The translations under genes and the position numbers were made by a program. DNA of 64,000 nt, taken from Plesiomonas sp051652165 (GTDB lineage Bacteria > Pseudomonadota > Gammaproteobacteria > Enterobacterales > CAMTGL01). The notes beneath the pieces are model-generated. The model had not been told where the DNA came from, did not search any database, and saw only the letters and a program-made list of their open reading frames with translations. Location: the NCBI RefSeq assembly GCF_051652165.1, contig NZ_JBOFTR010000008.1, positions 89,155 to 153,154 of the forward strand, read 5' to 3'. Positions 56,681 to 64,000 of this stretch are shown here, piece after piece (position 1 is the first letter of the stretch; every line of letters starts with the position of its first letter).

Positions 56681-56707
56681 AATGTTGCATTTGCAACATT
56701 TTTTTTT
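56681..56707 (+). terminator. Plus-strand intrinsic terminator beyond argA
   Basis: Stem AATGTTGC (56681-56688) with GCAACATT (56693-56700), loop ATTT, then a run of T. On the plus strand the only gene it could end is recD, after transcription antisense through argA. Confidence 0.7.
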
Positions 56708-56770
56708 AATTAAGGATAATTGTCTGCAAAATAGGCAGTTAGTAGAATAAAAAATATCTAAAATGCGCTA

Positions 56771-56821
56771 TAGATAAATAGATAAATAGATAAATAGATA
56801 AATAGATAAATAGATAAATAG
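56771..56821. repeat. Octanucleotide tandem repeat (TAGATAAA)6
   Basis: Six perfect TAGATAAA units (56771-56818) plus a partial TAG. It starts 196 bases upstream of the argA start codon. Confidence 0.98.
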
Positions 56822-57167
56822 GGAAATGGAATTGAGAGCAGTGTTATCCCTCCATGAGTTTAGAAAAACAATGTATGCGGAAGTGGCGTGTTATTGTTAA
56901 ATGAATATCAACTACTCTTTATATGAATGGAACTCTAATGCATTAATTTCTCTCAATAAGAGTAACACCTCATTTAAAAATGAATAAGAGTTTATAGATA
57001 GAGAAAACGATAAGAGTAGCAAGAGGAAGAAGATCAGAGAGATTTATTTATAATAGAATTAATATTCTAAAAATTAATATCATACAAATAAAAAAGCTTT
57101 TGAGTTAATCGAAACACATCAATACTAAAGTAGAAAATAAAAAGAGGATAAACAGTGCGGAGTAAAT

Positions 57168-57198
57168 AAAAAAAACCACACAGATATTGGCTATGTGG
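57168..57198 (-). terminator. Intrinsic terminator of the zinc-ribbon gene
   Basis: On the minus strand: 8-bp stem with one G-U (57191-57198 with 57176-57183), seven-base loop, then eight T (57175-57168). Confidence 0.85.
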
Positions 57199-57307
57199 CT
57201 CAGTATTGACTAATTTTAAAAGTAAAATCAGGTGGATATGACGATAGTGTTTTCTTGTTCTTAATGGCTGTAACCTATACTGTTATTTTTATTGAACAAC
57301 ACAGGTA

Positions 57308-57640
57308 TTACATTCCGTTATTTTTTGCAAATGGGTAAATATTACTGATCCCTGGAAACTGGTAAGATTCACTGCGAAAGAGTGCATTATCACAACTACC
57401 GCAGACATGCTGACGGCGATAAGAGTATGCGCGTTCAACGCCAACATTATGAATATTACGGCTGTGGCAATGGTTACATTTTACTTTATTAAAATACTCA
57501 CAGCTAGGATGGGTTTTCAGATATTCCTGTTTAGTCGGAAGCTTATTCCATTGGCGTGATAGACGGATATTGAGAATAAAATAACTGCTAAACAGTGCCA
57601 TTGTCAGAACAAACATAATACCTGAAACAATCATCATCAT
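57308..57640 (-). CDS. Membrane-anchored zinc-ribbon protein of unknown function
   Basis: A 110-residue protein with one N-terminal membrane segment (about 4-24) and a cytosolic or periplasmic part carrying two Cys pairs, CNHCHSRN and CGSCDNAL, spaced as a zinc ribbon. The start is the first of three ATG codons, with AGAGG upstream. It has its own terminator, which supports it as a real gene. I do not recognise a named family. It stands alone between argA and the M20 peptidase operon. Confidence 0.65.
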   Translation of the reverse strand: MMMIVSGIMFVLTMALFSSYFILNIRLSRQWNKLPTKQEYLKTHPSCEYFNKVKCNHCHSRNIHNVGVERAYSYRRQHVCGSCDNALFRSESYQFPGISNIYPFAKNNGM

Positions 57641-58076
57641 CGTTGCAACCTCTGTATGCCATCACCATAGCATTTATGTGGGGAAGAGATTTGACTGTAT
57701 CGCAATTAGTTACGGATAGAAAGATTTTGTTACGTCATTAACCTGTTGAATTTTAAGTGTTTATTTGTTTTTTGCTGTTTATGTGATCTACGTCATGCCA
57801 CATGCTGTGGTTACAAATGTGATTTGCATCAATATTCAGCGTAATATGCTTAATTTTATCCCTATATTTTATTTTTATCTGTCATGAATAGAATAAAATA
57901 GTGAATATTTAGCCGAGTTAACAGGTTATGACTGTTTTGATGAAAACCATAATACAAGCGTAGCAGGCGAAATGGCGATAGAGAAAATAGGTAGGAGAGG
58001 GCGTAATACGGTGTAGCAAATCACCTCACAGACCGTATGGTGTACTGCCTGTGAGATGATAATAGTACGATGAGGA
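57641..58076. other. Intergenic region upstream of the zinc-ribbon gene
   Basis: About 436 bases between two minus-strand genes. It holds two CRP-like motifs and, near 58021-58059, an 11-bp inverted repeat just after the M20 peptidase gene that may act as its terminator or processing signal, with only three T after it. Confidence 0.5.
57782..57833. promoter_or_regulatory. Two CRP-like motifs
   Basis: TGTGATCTACGTCATG at 57782-57797 and TGTGATTTGCATCAAT at 57818-57833 each have a perfect TGTGA half and a partial TCACA half, six bases apart; they are 36 bp apart. They lie 142-193 bases before the zinc-ribbon gene. Such matches can occur by chance. Confidence 0.35.
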
Positions 58077-59189
58077 TTATAAATTGCACAGTACGCGTTG
58101 TAATAGGCGTATCCGTGGCAAAATTGAGTCGAGCTCTAGATATTCATCTGGGCTATGAAAACCTGCCCCGATAGGGCCAAAGCCATCCAGAGACGGGATA
58201 CCCAATGATGCCGTAAGATTAGCATCAGAGCCACCGCCAACCGCTTTCCAGCTAATGGCTATGTTCTCTTCTACGCCACAGCGTTCAACAAGACGCATTA
58301 ATTGCTCAGTTTGAGTTGACGGTGTCATCGCGGGTTTATGTGCTTCACGCTCAATAACAATATTTACGCCCTCAATAAATGGGCTGTTTTGCAGCATCAT
58401 CAATTCGTTGTGCACATCGGCGTATTCGGCGTTATCCCAAAAGCGAATATCAACCAGCAGTTCAGCATGATCAGGCACGATGTTTGCGCCATTTCCGCCT
58501 TTGACGATGCCAACATTGAGCGTTGTGCCCGATTCAAAGTTAGTCAGATCATTCATGGCAATGATCCAGTGCGCCATTTCACTGATGGATGAACGGCCAT
58601 TTTCCGGCTCATTACCGGCATGAGCCGCTTTGCCGCTAAAGGTCATTTTATAGCGCGCCATGCCCTTACGCGCTTTTACCAGCGAGCCATCAGCACGTGC
58701 AGCTTCGGCAACTAGTACACATTTGCCTTTTTTAGCCAGTGATGCGATCCACTCGTGCGAGTGAATTGAGCCGATCTCTTCGTCAGGGTTCATGATCACG
58801 CAGATAGAGAGACGGTTTAACGCCTCCTGATCTAAATGGCGTAGTGCCCAGACGATATTGAGTAAACCTGATTTCATGTCGGAAACACCTGGACCGTATA
58901 CACGCTGCGCATCGGTGCTCATCGGGCGTTCGGCCGCAGTGCCAACTGGAAACACAGTATCCATGTGGCCAATCAGTACCACATCAAACTGGTCAGCATC
59001 TGGTTTGTTCATGGCAACGACACCTGGGCCAGCTTGTGTGCCCAGATTAACTACCTCGGTTTTCCAACCCAGATCGCGGTATTTTTGCGCCATAATATCA
59101 GCGATAACAGCAACACCTTCTACGGTGCTAGTACCACAATCAACATTAATCAGTGGTTTGAGTTCTGCTAAATAGGCTTCGAGTTGCAT
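58077..59189 (-). CDS. M20 family metallopeptidase (glutamate carboxypeptidase-like)
   Basis: Zinc-dependent exopeptidase of the M20A type; relatives release C-terminal glutamate or split small peptides. The 370-residue protein has GHMDTVF (first His and Asp), YGPGVSDMKSG (bridging Asp), NPDEEIGS (catalytic Glu pair), a dimerisation domain in the middle with FSGKAAHAG, and a C-terminal FHSPDEYLEL with the last His. The ATG at 59189 has AGGA upstream; a TTG five codons earlier is in frame. It is the last gene of an operon with yjiH and yjiG homologues, suggesting uptake and hydrolysis of a peptide-like substrate. The substrate is unknown. Confidence 0.88.
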   Translation of the reverse strand: MQLEAYLAELKPLINVDCGTSTVEGVAVIADIMAQKYRDLGWKTEVVNLGTQAGPGVVAMNKPDADQFDVVLIGHMDTVFPVGTAAERPMSTDAQRVYGPGVSDMKSGLLNIVWALRHLDQEALNRLSICVIMNPDEEIGSIHSHEWIASLAKKGKCVLVAEAARADGSLVKARKGMARYKMTFSGKAAHAGNEPENGRSSISEMAHWIIAMNDLTNFESGTTLNVGIVKGGNGANIVPDHAELLVDIRFWDNAEYADVHNELMMLQNSPFIEGVNIVIEREAHKPAMTPSTQTEQLMRLVERCGVEENIAISWKAVGGGSDANLTASLGIPSLDGFGPIGAGFHSPDEYLELDSILPRIRLLQRVLCNL

Positions 59190-59217
59190 TCGTATTGTCC
59201 TCAACTTCCCTTGCGAT

Positions 59218-59679
59218 TTAGATAATGATACGCATCAGCAGCATTGCACCGAATGCATTGAGTACGGAAATTCCAATCATGACAGGGATCAGTTTGGCGC
59301 GTGTGCCGATAACGCCCAGAATACGGCCAGCGTACTGCACTTGTGAGCCCATCAGGTAAATGGCAGGGGCTAAAATGGCCAGATGCTCTCCGGTTAGTGT
59401 GCCGTCAGTGAACAGGCTTACGGCAACACCCACACCGCCACCCATTGACATCCAACCACCCAGCAGTACGGCAGCCGCTTCACCCGGCAGGCCAAATAAG
59501 CCCATCACAGGTTCAAAAATGGTGGCCATCAGCTCCAGCGCACCGGAGATCTTCAGCACTTTGATGATGACAAAGGCCATCAAAATATTAGGAACAGTGC
59601 TGGTGGTGGCAATGTTCCAGCCTTTACGTGCACCGGCAACGAAGATATCGGTGATCATCGGTTTAGTTTGTGTGCTCAT
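59218..59679 (-). CDS. yjiG: YjiG-family inner membrane protein
   Basis: Small membrane protein of the nucleoside-recognition/Gate (SpmB-like) family, 153 residues, same length as recalled for E. coli YjiG. Visible: RKGWNIATT, PNILMAFVIIKVLKISG, GLPGEAAAVLLGGWMSMGG and PAIYLMGS. AAGGA precedes the ATG. In E. coli it lies with yjiH next to iadA, an isoaspartyl dipeptidase. Here an M20 peptidase takes that place. Probably forms a two-part membrane unit with YjiH. Confidence 0.88.
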   Translation of the reverse strand: MSTQTKPMITDIFVAGARKGWNIATTSTVPNILMAFVIIKVLKISGALELMATIFEPVMGLFGLPGEAAAVLLGGWMSMGGGVGVAVSLFTDGTLTGEHLAILAPAIYLMGSQVQYAGRILGVIGTRAKLIPVMIGISVLNAFGAMLLMRIII

Positions 59680-59710
59680 CGGTTAATCCTTCTTGTAATC
59701 GGCCAGTGAT

Positions 59711-60451
59711 TTATGCGTGTGGAGTTGCTGAAGGGGTCTGTTGTGCTTGATCGTCGTTCCCTTCTGTTGCTCTTAGGTACAGACGGAACAGGTTCGCACC
59801 CACAATTTTCATCACAAACATCACCGCGACACAGGTACCGATAGAGGCTGGAACGGCTAAATTGCCATCGCTGCCTGCGAGTGTGAACAGCACCGCACCG
59901 GAAGAGAAGAAGTTAACCAGCATTGCGCCGGCGGAAAACTGGAACATGGTAAACACATCTTTTTCGCGCTCGGTAATTTGCTTGTCATCAGCCAAAGAGC
60001 GGGTAAGAGAAGCGCCAACGTCGGCGCTTTGCAGGCTACCAATCAGTGCCAGACCGGTATTACCGGAAACCCCCATCAGCGGGCGCAGCAGGGGTGAAAG
60101 CAGCTTACGTGCGGCATCAAGTGCGCCGTAGTGCTCAAGCACGTTGATAACACCCAGTGCAAACATAACGGTCGGGATCAGGCCAAAGGCAAACAGAAAA
60201 CCCTCCATTGCCCCATCACCGCCTGCACCACGCAGGGTTGATGTTGAGGTTTGTACACTGTCACCCACTTGTTTTACGCCAGTAATGACTTTACCGAATG
60301 CACCATTTAGAGTTGTAAAATCAAAAACACCTTCCCATCCGCTACTTTTCATTGCGCCAGAAAAGAAAACCAGCGCAAAGACCAAAGCAACATAAGCGCC
60401 CCAACGTACAGGGGGATTTTGTTCGGTGGTGCGTTCAGTTGGTGTTGTCAT
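59711..60451 (-). CDS. yjiH: YjiH-family inner membrane protein
   Basis: A 246-residue membrane protein of the same Gate family (SpmA-like half), with several membrane segments. It resembles E. coli YjiH in ALVFFSG near the N-terminus, VFDFTTLNGAFG, a GAGGDGAMEGFLFA segment and a C-terminal VGANLFRLY. The ATG at 60451 has GGAG/AGGG upstream and removes a 40-residue upstream extension that looks non-coding. First gene of the yjiH-yjiG-M20 operon; gaps are 31 and 28 bases. Confidence 0.86.
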   Translation of the reverse strand: MTTPTERTTEQNPPVRWGAYVALVFALVFFSGAMKSSGWEGVFDFTTLNGAFGKVITGVKQVGDSVQTSTSTLRGAGGDGAMEGFLFAFGLIPTVMFALGVINVLEHYGALDAARKLLSPLLRPLMGVSGNTGLALIGSLQSADVGASLTRSLADDKQITEREKDVFTMFQFSAGAMLVNFFSSGAVLFTLAGSDGNLAVPASIGTCVAVMFVMKIVGANLFRLYLRATEGNDDQAQQTPSATPHA

Positions 60452-60969
60452 GAACCCTCTCCAAAATGGTGTAATCATCAAATAAAAATCGTTTTTTATC
60501 AGGGAAGCTCGTGTATGCAAATGACACGACTTACAAACATAAAACGTAATGCCATGGTGTGCAGTGCTCACTGATCATCGGCATTAAGGTAGTAGGCAGG
60601 ATAAGCAGCAGGAGAAGATAAAAATTGATTTCGATCACGTAATGAAAAGTAAAATTGTATGGCTATTCGTAAGTTTTAACTGCGTCATGCTTTATATCTC
60701 AATATGTAGGATTTTTGGTATGGTAAAGGTTTTATTTTTAGTGTTATTGTGTTTTAAAAATGTAAGTATTAATGATGTTTTATGTGAATAGATGTGTGTG
60801 AGGAAAAAGCGGAGAGCGCAGCTATGGGAAAGAAAATAACTTAAAAGTAGTGGATATTGAGAAGCTTTAAGATAAAAAAAGTGTTGAAATAGGAAAAGTA
60901 GAAAAGAAAGGATAAATACAGAATAGATATTTTAAAGTTAAACTATAACAGATTATATCATTTAGATAT

Positions 60970-60990
60970 AAAAAAACCACCCTTAGGTGG
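60970..60990 (-). terminator. Intrinsic terminator of the initiator tRNA gene
   Basis: On the minus strand: stem CCACC/GGTGG (60977-60981, 60986-60990), loop TAAG, then seven T. Confidence 0.8.
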
Positions 60991-60998
60991 CTTCTTTA

Positions 60999-61034
60999 TA
61001 TTTATGTCTTAAACTTACGTTTAAGACATAAATA
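60999..61034. repeat. Perfect 16-bp inverted repeat in the tRNA 3' trailer
   Basis: Arms 60999-61014 and 61019-61034 pair perfectly around TTAC. On the minus strand it begins six bases after the tRNA CCA end and precedes the terminator by eight bases. Confidence 0.9.
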
Positions 61035-61040
61035 AAAATT

Positions 61041-61116
<76 letters not shown>

Positions 61117-61129
61117 TCTGATGAAATGA

Positions 61130-61157
61130 ATAATACGCCAAATGTGATTTAATGCAA
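61130..61157 (-). promoter_or_regulatory. Promoter of the initiator tRNA gene
   Basis: On the minus strand: -35 TTGCAT (61157-61152), 16-base spacer, -10 TATTAT (61135-61130), 13 bases before the mature 5' end. Confidence 0.65.
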
Positions 61158-61220
61158 GCTTTTTTAGCAATAAAACCAAAATGTTGGTGAAAAGTACAGG
61201 GTGTTTGCCACCAATGATGC

Positions 61221-61454
61221 TTAAGAAGGTGATAAGTAGTGTAACAGTTGTTCAGTTTCTAACTGGCCGAGTGCTACTTTTCGCAGTAATTCAGCACTGC
61301 GCTCATCGCCACCTAAACAGCGTAAAATAGCAGATTCAATATCTTGTTTTTGTAAACCTTCGCTGTCGAGATGTCGAATCCACTGATATTCAACAGATTG
61401 AGTATTACACAGTGTTTGTAAGCTGATTTTAAAGGGCTGGTAGTGTAATGGCAT
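61221..61454 (-). CDS. Small protein of unknown function, 77 residues
   Basis: Starts at the ATG at 61454 with AAGGA about eight bases upstream; a TTG six codons earlier is in frame. The sequence is mixed and helical in the second half (RSAELLRKVALGQLETEQLLHYL), with no signal peptide or metal motif. I do not recognise a family. The ribosome site and ordinary composition make it a plausible gene. It lies upstream of the tRNA gene on the same strand. Confidence 0.5.
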   Translation of the reverse strand: MPLHYQPFKISLQTLCNTQSVEYQWIRHLDSEGLQKQDIESAILRCLGGDERSAELLRKVALGQLETEQLLHYLSPS

Positions 61455-61809
61455 CTGAGCATCCTTACTCAAATTAATAGAGTTTAATAGAGTTACTGTT
61501 GTAAATTATATTTATTTTATAAATTTAATAGTAACACAACAGAAATGTTACTGAAATATAAAGTGATTGTTCTGAATACATTGCAAACACAATGTTAATG
61601 TTATTGCGAGTAGTGAGTATGCGCAGTATTGCATTTTGGTATTAGTGATTTTCTAGATTGTTGCAATTGATTTTGTTTTTTATGTCAACGCGTATTTTAA
61701 ATGGCAAGGCATGCTTCTTCATTTTAGTATTTTATTTATCAGTTAATTGCTATGTTTTGCCTCTTATCCAATATACTCTTTTTTTATTTTATTAAGCATG
61801 GAGTTTCAT
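61455..61809. other. Divergent promoter region before mltA
   Basis: About 355 AT-rich bases between a minus-strand small gene and mltA. Both promoters are expected here; no operator or repeat was recognised. Confidence 0.5.
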
Positions 61810-62919
61810 GTGCTGCGTTTTTCGTTACGTGCTGTACTGAGCGCGACAATTTTAACCCTAGGGTTAGCAGGGTGTGCACACAAAACACCACAAACAGAGC
61901 AAAGTAAGCTGACACGTGGGCAGCAGTATAAAGATGGATTCATTACGCAACCACTTTTACCTGTTCAGCAAGTTAACAGTAATCAAAAACCGGTTAATGC
62001 AGTTGATTTCTCTCGCCAAGTTGAAAATATTAAGTCAGGTTCAGCCTCTTTGCATCGCAAAAATGCACAGACTTATGCCAACCTTTACCGTTGGTTAAAT
62101 GCAGGGGCAGATCCTAAAAAATTGGCACAATTTGGTGTGCGGCCGTACCAAATGGCGGGAGGAGATAATTACGGTAATGTGATGTTTACCGGTTACTACA
62201 CGCCAGTACTCAAAGCGCGTCACCATCCTGATGGAATTTACCGTTTCCCACTGTATAAGTTGCCAAAAGGGAATGCCCGTTTTACCCGTGAGCAGATCTA
62301 TAACGGTGCATTAAAAGGAAAAGGGTTGGAAATTGCCTATAGTGCTTCTTTATTAGATAATTTTATGATGGAAGTGCAGGGCAGTGGATACGTTGATTTT
62401 GAGAACGGTGAGCCGTTAGTCTATTTTGGTTATAGTGGTAAAAATGGTTACAGCTATACCAGTATTGGCAAAGTACTCATTGAGCGGGGTGAAGTGCCGC
62501 GTGAGAAGATGTCACTTGCGGCGATCAGTGATTGGGTCAATGCCCATAGTCCAGCCCAAGTTCGTGAGCTGTTTGAGCAAAATCGCTCATACGTTTATTT
62601 TGCCTCGCACGTTGCAAAACCAGTGGTTGGTGCAAGTGGTATTCCGCTGGTGGCCAAAGCCTCTGTTGCTGCTGATAAACGTTTGATTCCGGCAGGCAGT
62701 GTACTGTTAGCTGAAGTGCCTGAGCTTAACGATAAAGGTGAATGGACTGGAAAACACCATTTACGCTTAATGTTAGCCCTTGATGTTGGGGGGGCCGTGA
62801 AAGGAAATCACTTTGATATTTACCACGGTATCGGCAATAAAGCAGGTAGAGAAGCCGGTTTTTATCAACATTTTGGCCGTGTGTGGGTGTTAAAATCACC
62901 GCAAGATGGTCTGCTTTAA
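61810..62919 (+). CDS. mltA: Membrane-bound lytic murein transglycosylase A
   Basis: Outer-membrane lipoprotein that cleaves peptidoglycan strands. The 369-residue precursor has a short lipoprotein signal ending in LAGC, with Cys at about residue 22, then RGQQYKDGF, DNYGNVMFTGYYTP and the 3D-domain end LALDVGGAVKGNHFDIYHGIG with the catalytic Asp. I prefer the GTG at 61810, six bases after GGAG, since it gives a normal lipoprotein signal; an ATG at 61798 is also in frame. tcdA follows after a terminator. Confidence 0.93.
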   Translation: MLRFSLRAVLSATILTLGLAGCAHKTPQTEQSKLTRGQQYKDGFITQPLLPVQQVNSNQKPVNAVDFSRQVENIKSGSASLHRKNAQTYANLYRWLNAGADPKKLAQFGVRPYQMAGGDNYGNVMFTGYYTPVLKARHHPDGIYRFPLYKLPKGNARFTREQIYNGALKGKGLEIAYSASLLDNFMMEVQGSGYVDFENGEPLVYFGYSGKNGYSYTSIGKVLIERGEVPREKMSLAAISDWVNAHSPAQVRELFEQNRSYVYFASHVAKPVVGASGIPLVAKASVAADKRLIPAGSVLLAEVPELNDKGEWTGKHHLRLMLALDVGGAVKGNHFDIYHGIGNKAGREAGFYQHFGRVWVLKSPQDGLL

Positions 62920-62957
62920 TGTAGATTATTTGTTGTAAATCCCAAATTGTTATAGCT

Positions 62958-62988
62958 GGCCGCATTATTTTTTTGCGGCCTATTTTTT
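62958..62988 (+). terminator. Intrinsic terminator after mltA
   Basis: A 7-bp stem GGCCGCA (62958-62964) with TGCGGCC (62974-62980), nine-base loop, then TATTTTTT. Confidence 0.82.
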
Positions 62989-63026
62989 CTGTTTGATGTT
63001 CTATTGGCAAGTAATGAGGCGTTTTC

Positions 63027-63860
63027 ATGTCTGAGCAGCACGTTCCCCAAGCCACCGCATCGGCTGAATATCAGCAGCGTTTTGGTGGTACTGCCCGCTT
63101 ATATGGCCGTTCACAAACGGAGGTGCTGCGTGCGGCTCATGTTTGTGTGGTTGGTATTGGCGGAGTAGGGTCATGGGCGGCTGAGGCCTTGGCACGCACG
63201 GGGATTGGTGCGATTACCCTGATTGATATGGATGATGTGTGTGTCACTAATATTAATCGTCAGATCCATGCGATGAGCGGTACGGTTGGGCAAGCTAAAA
63301 TAGAGGTGATGGCTGAGCGAATTCGAGCCATTAACCCTGAGTGCCAGATTACGCTGATTGATGATTTTATTACCCCTGATAATCAGGCGGAGTATTTGAG
63401 CCGTGGTTACGATTATGTGATTGATGCAATTGACAGTGTTCGCCCAAAAGCGGCGATGCTGGCCTATTGCAAACGCAACAAAATTCCGGTGATTATGGTT
63501 GGGGGTGCGGGTGGTCAAATTGATCCGACCCAAATTCAAGTGGCTGATTTAACCAAAACGATTCAAGATCCGCTGGCGGCCAAGGTGCGCACTATTTTGC
63601 GCCAAGAGTACAATTTTAGTAAGAATCCGAAGCGTAAATTTGCCATTGATTGTGTGTTCTCAACTGAGCATTTGATCTATCCGCAAGCCGATGGTTCGGC
63701 CTGCGCGGTAAAACAGAGTGCCGAAGGGCCAAAGCGGATGGATTGTGCATCAGGTTTTGGCGCAGCGACGATGGTAACGGCCAGTTTTGGGTTTATTGCC
63801 GTGTCGCGGGTGATCCAGCGTTTGCTGGCAAGGGCGGCATTGAAACCTTCCGCGGTGTAG
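63027..63860 (+). CDS. tcdA: tRNA threonylcarbamoyladenosine dehydratase
   Basis: E1-like enzyme that converts t6A37 to cyclic t6A in tRNAs reading ANN codons, using ATP and the CsdA-CsdE sulfur relay. The 277-residue protein has YQQRFGGTARLYG, the nucleotide-binding VVGIGGVGSWAAEALARTGIG, INRQIHA, and the C-terminal GFGAATMVTASFG. In E. coli csdE and csdA follow; the window ends before them, in a tandem repeat. Confidence 0.96.
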   Translation: MSEQHVPQATASAEYQQRFGGTARLYGRSQTEVLRAAHVCVVGIGGVGSWAAEALARTGIGAITLIDMDDVCVTNINRQIHAMSGTVGQAKIEVMAERIRAINPECQITLIDDFITPDNQAEYLSRGYDYVIDAIDSVRPKAAMLAYCKRNKIPVIMVGGAGGQIDPTQIQVADLTKTIQDPLAAKVRTILRQEYNFSKNPKRKFAIDCVFSTEHLIYPQADGSACAVKQSAEGPKRMDCASGFGAATMVTASFGFIAVSRVIQRLLARAALKPSAV

Positions 63861-63864
63861 CCTT

Positions 63865-64000
63865 TATCGCTATCGCTATCGCTATCGCTATCGCTATCGC
63901 TATCGCTATCGCTATCGCTATCGCTATCGCTATCGCTATCGCTATCGCTATCGCTATCGCTATCGCTATCGCTATCGCTATCGCTATCGCTATCGCTATC
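63865..64000. repeat. Hexanucleotide tandem repeat (TATCGC)22+
   Basis: Twenty-two perfect TATCGC units followed by TATC at the window edge, starting four bases after the tcdA stop. The full length is unknown. All three plus-strand frames through it are open. Confidence 0.98.

Larger units (their letters stand above)
56576..57307. other. AT-rich intergenic region right of argA
   Basis: About 730 bases between the argA start and the end of the zinc-ribbon gene. It holds the argA operator, a plus-strand terminator, a TAGATAAA tandem repeat and the minus-strand terminator of the zinc-ribbon gene. No gene was seen between 56822 and 57167. Confidence 0.65.
60452..61040. other. Intergenic region upstream of yjiH and downstream of the tRNA
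   Basis: About 590 AT-rich bases. The left part must hold the operon promoter; the right part holds the tRNA trailer hairpin and terminator. No coding frame was supported. Confidence 0.55.

Overview
The window is a stretch of chromosome from a gammaproteobacterium of the Enterobacterales type. The evidence is gene content and gene order. Nearly every protein aligns along its whole length with an Escherichia coli counterpart recalled from memory, and four blocks keep E. coli neighbour order. The genus cannot be fixed from the sequence alone. No prophage, insertion sequence, CRISPR array or plasmid gene was seen.

Block 1 (1-26044) is the envelope and lipid A cluster: dxr (3' part only), uppS, cdsA, rseP, bamA, skp, lpxD, fabZ, lpxA, lpxB, rnhB, dnaE, accA. 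It continues to tilS, rof and yaeP. Where E. coli has ldcC, this genome has a complete acid-stress lysine decarboxylase system (cadC, cadB, cadA), followed by pdxY. A small cytochrome c gene lies between tilS and rof. Block 2 (26355-34862) holds an AbgT-family transporter, tadA, mltF and purL, with a textbook PurR operator before purL. Block 3 (34957-39176) is satP, dnaK and dnaJ, with a sigma-32 type heat-shock promoter before dnaK. Block 4 (39192-64000) starts with a type IV pilin gene and an AT-rich minor-pilin operon. It then has recC, ptrA, recB, recD, argA, an initiator tRNA gene, mltA and tcdA. Between argA and the tRNA lie a zinc-ribbon membrane protein gene and an operon of an M20 peptidase with yjiG and yjiH homologues.

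The genes cover isoprenoid and phospholipid precursors, outer-membrane protein and lipid A assembly, fatty-acid initiation, replication, recombination, purine and arginine synthesis, chaperones and peptidoglycan turnover. The accessory-looking parts are the cad locus with its 1.25 kb gap, the pilin operon, the M20/yjiGH operon and the intergenic spaces around argA and the tRNA.

The most unusual signals are: tandem repeats with units of 5, 6, 8 and 9 bp at four places, the longest running off the right edge; a 444-residue third minor pilin without the usual Glu5; a low-complexity insert in the RecB linker; a perfect 16-bp hairpin in the 3' trailer of the initiator tRNA; and 3' ends of recD and argA that overlap with no terminator between them. 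No wholly new defence or mobile system was found.
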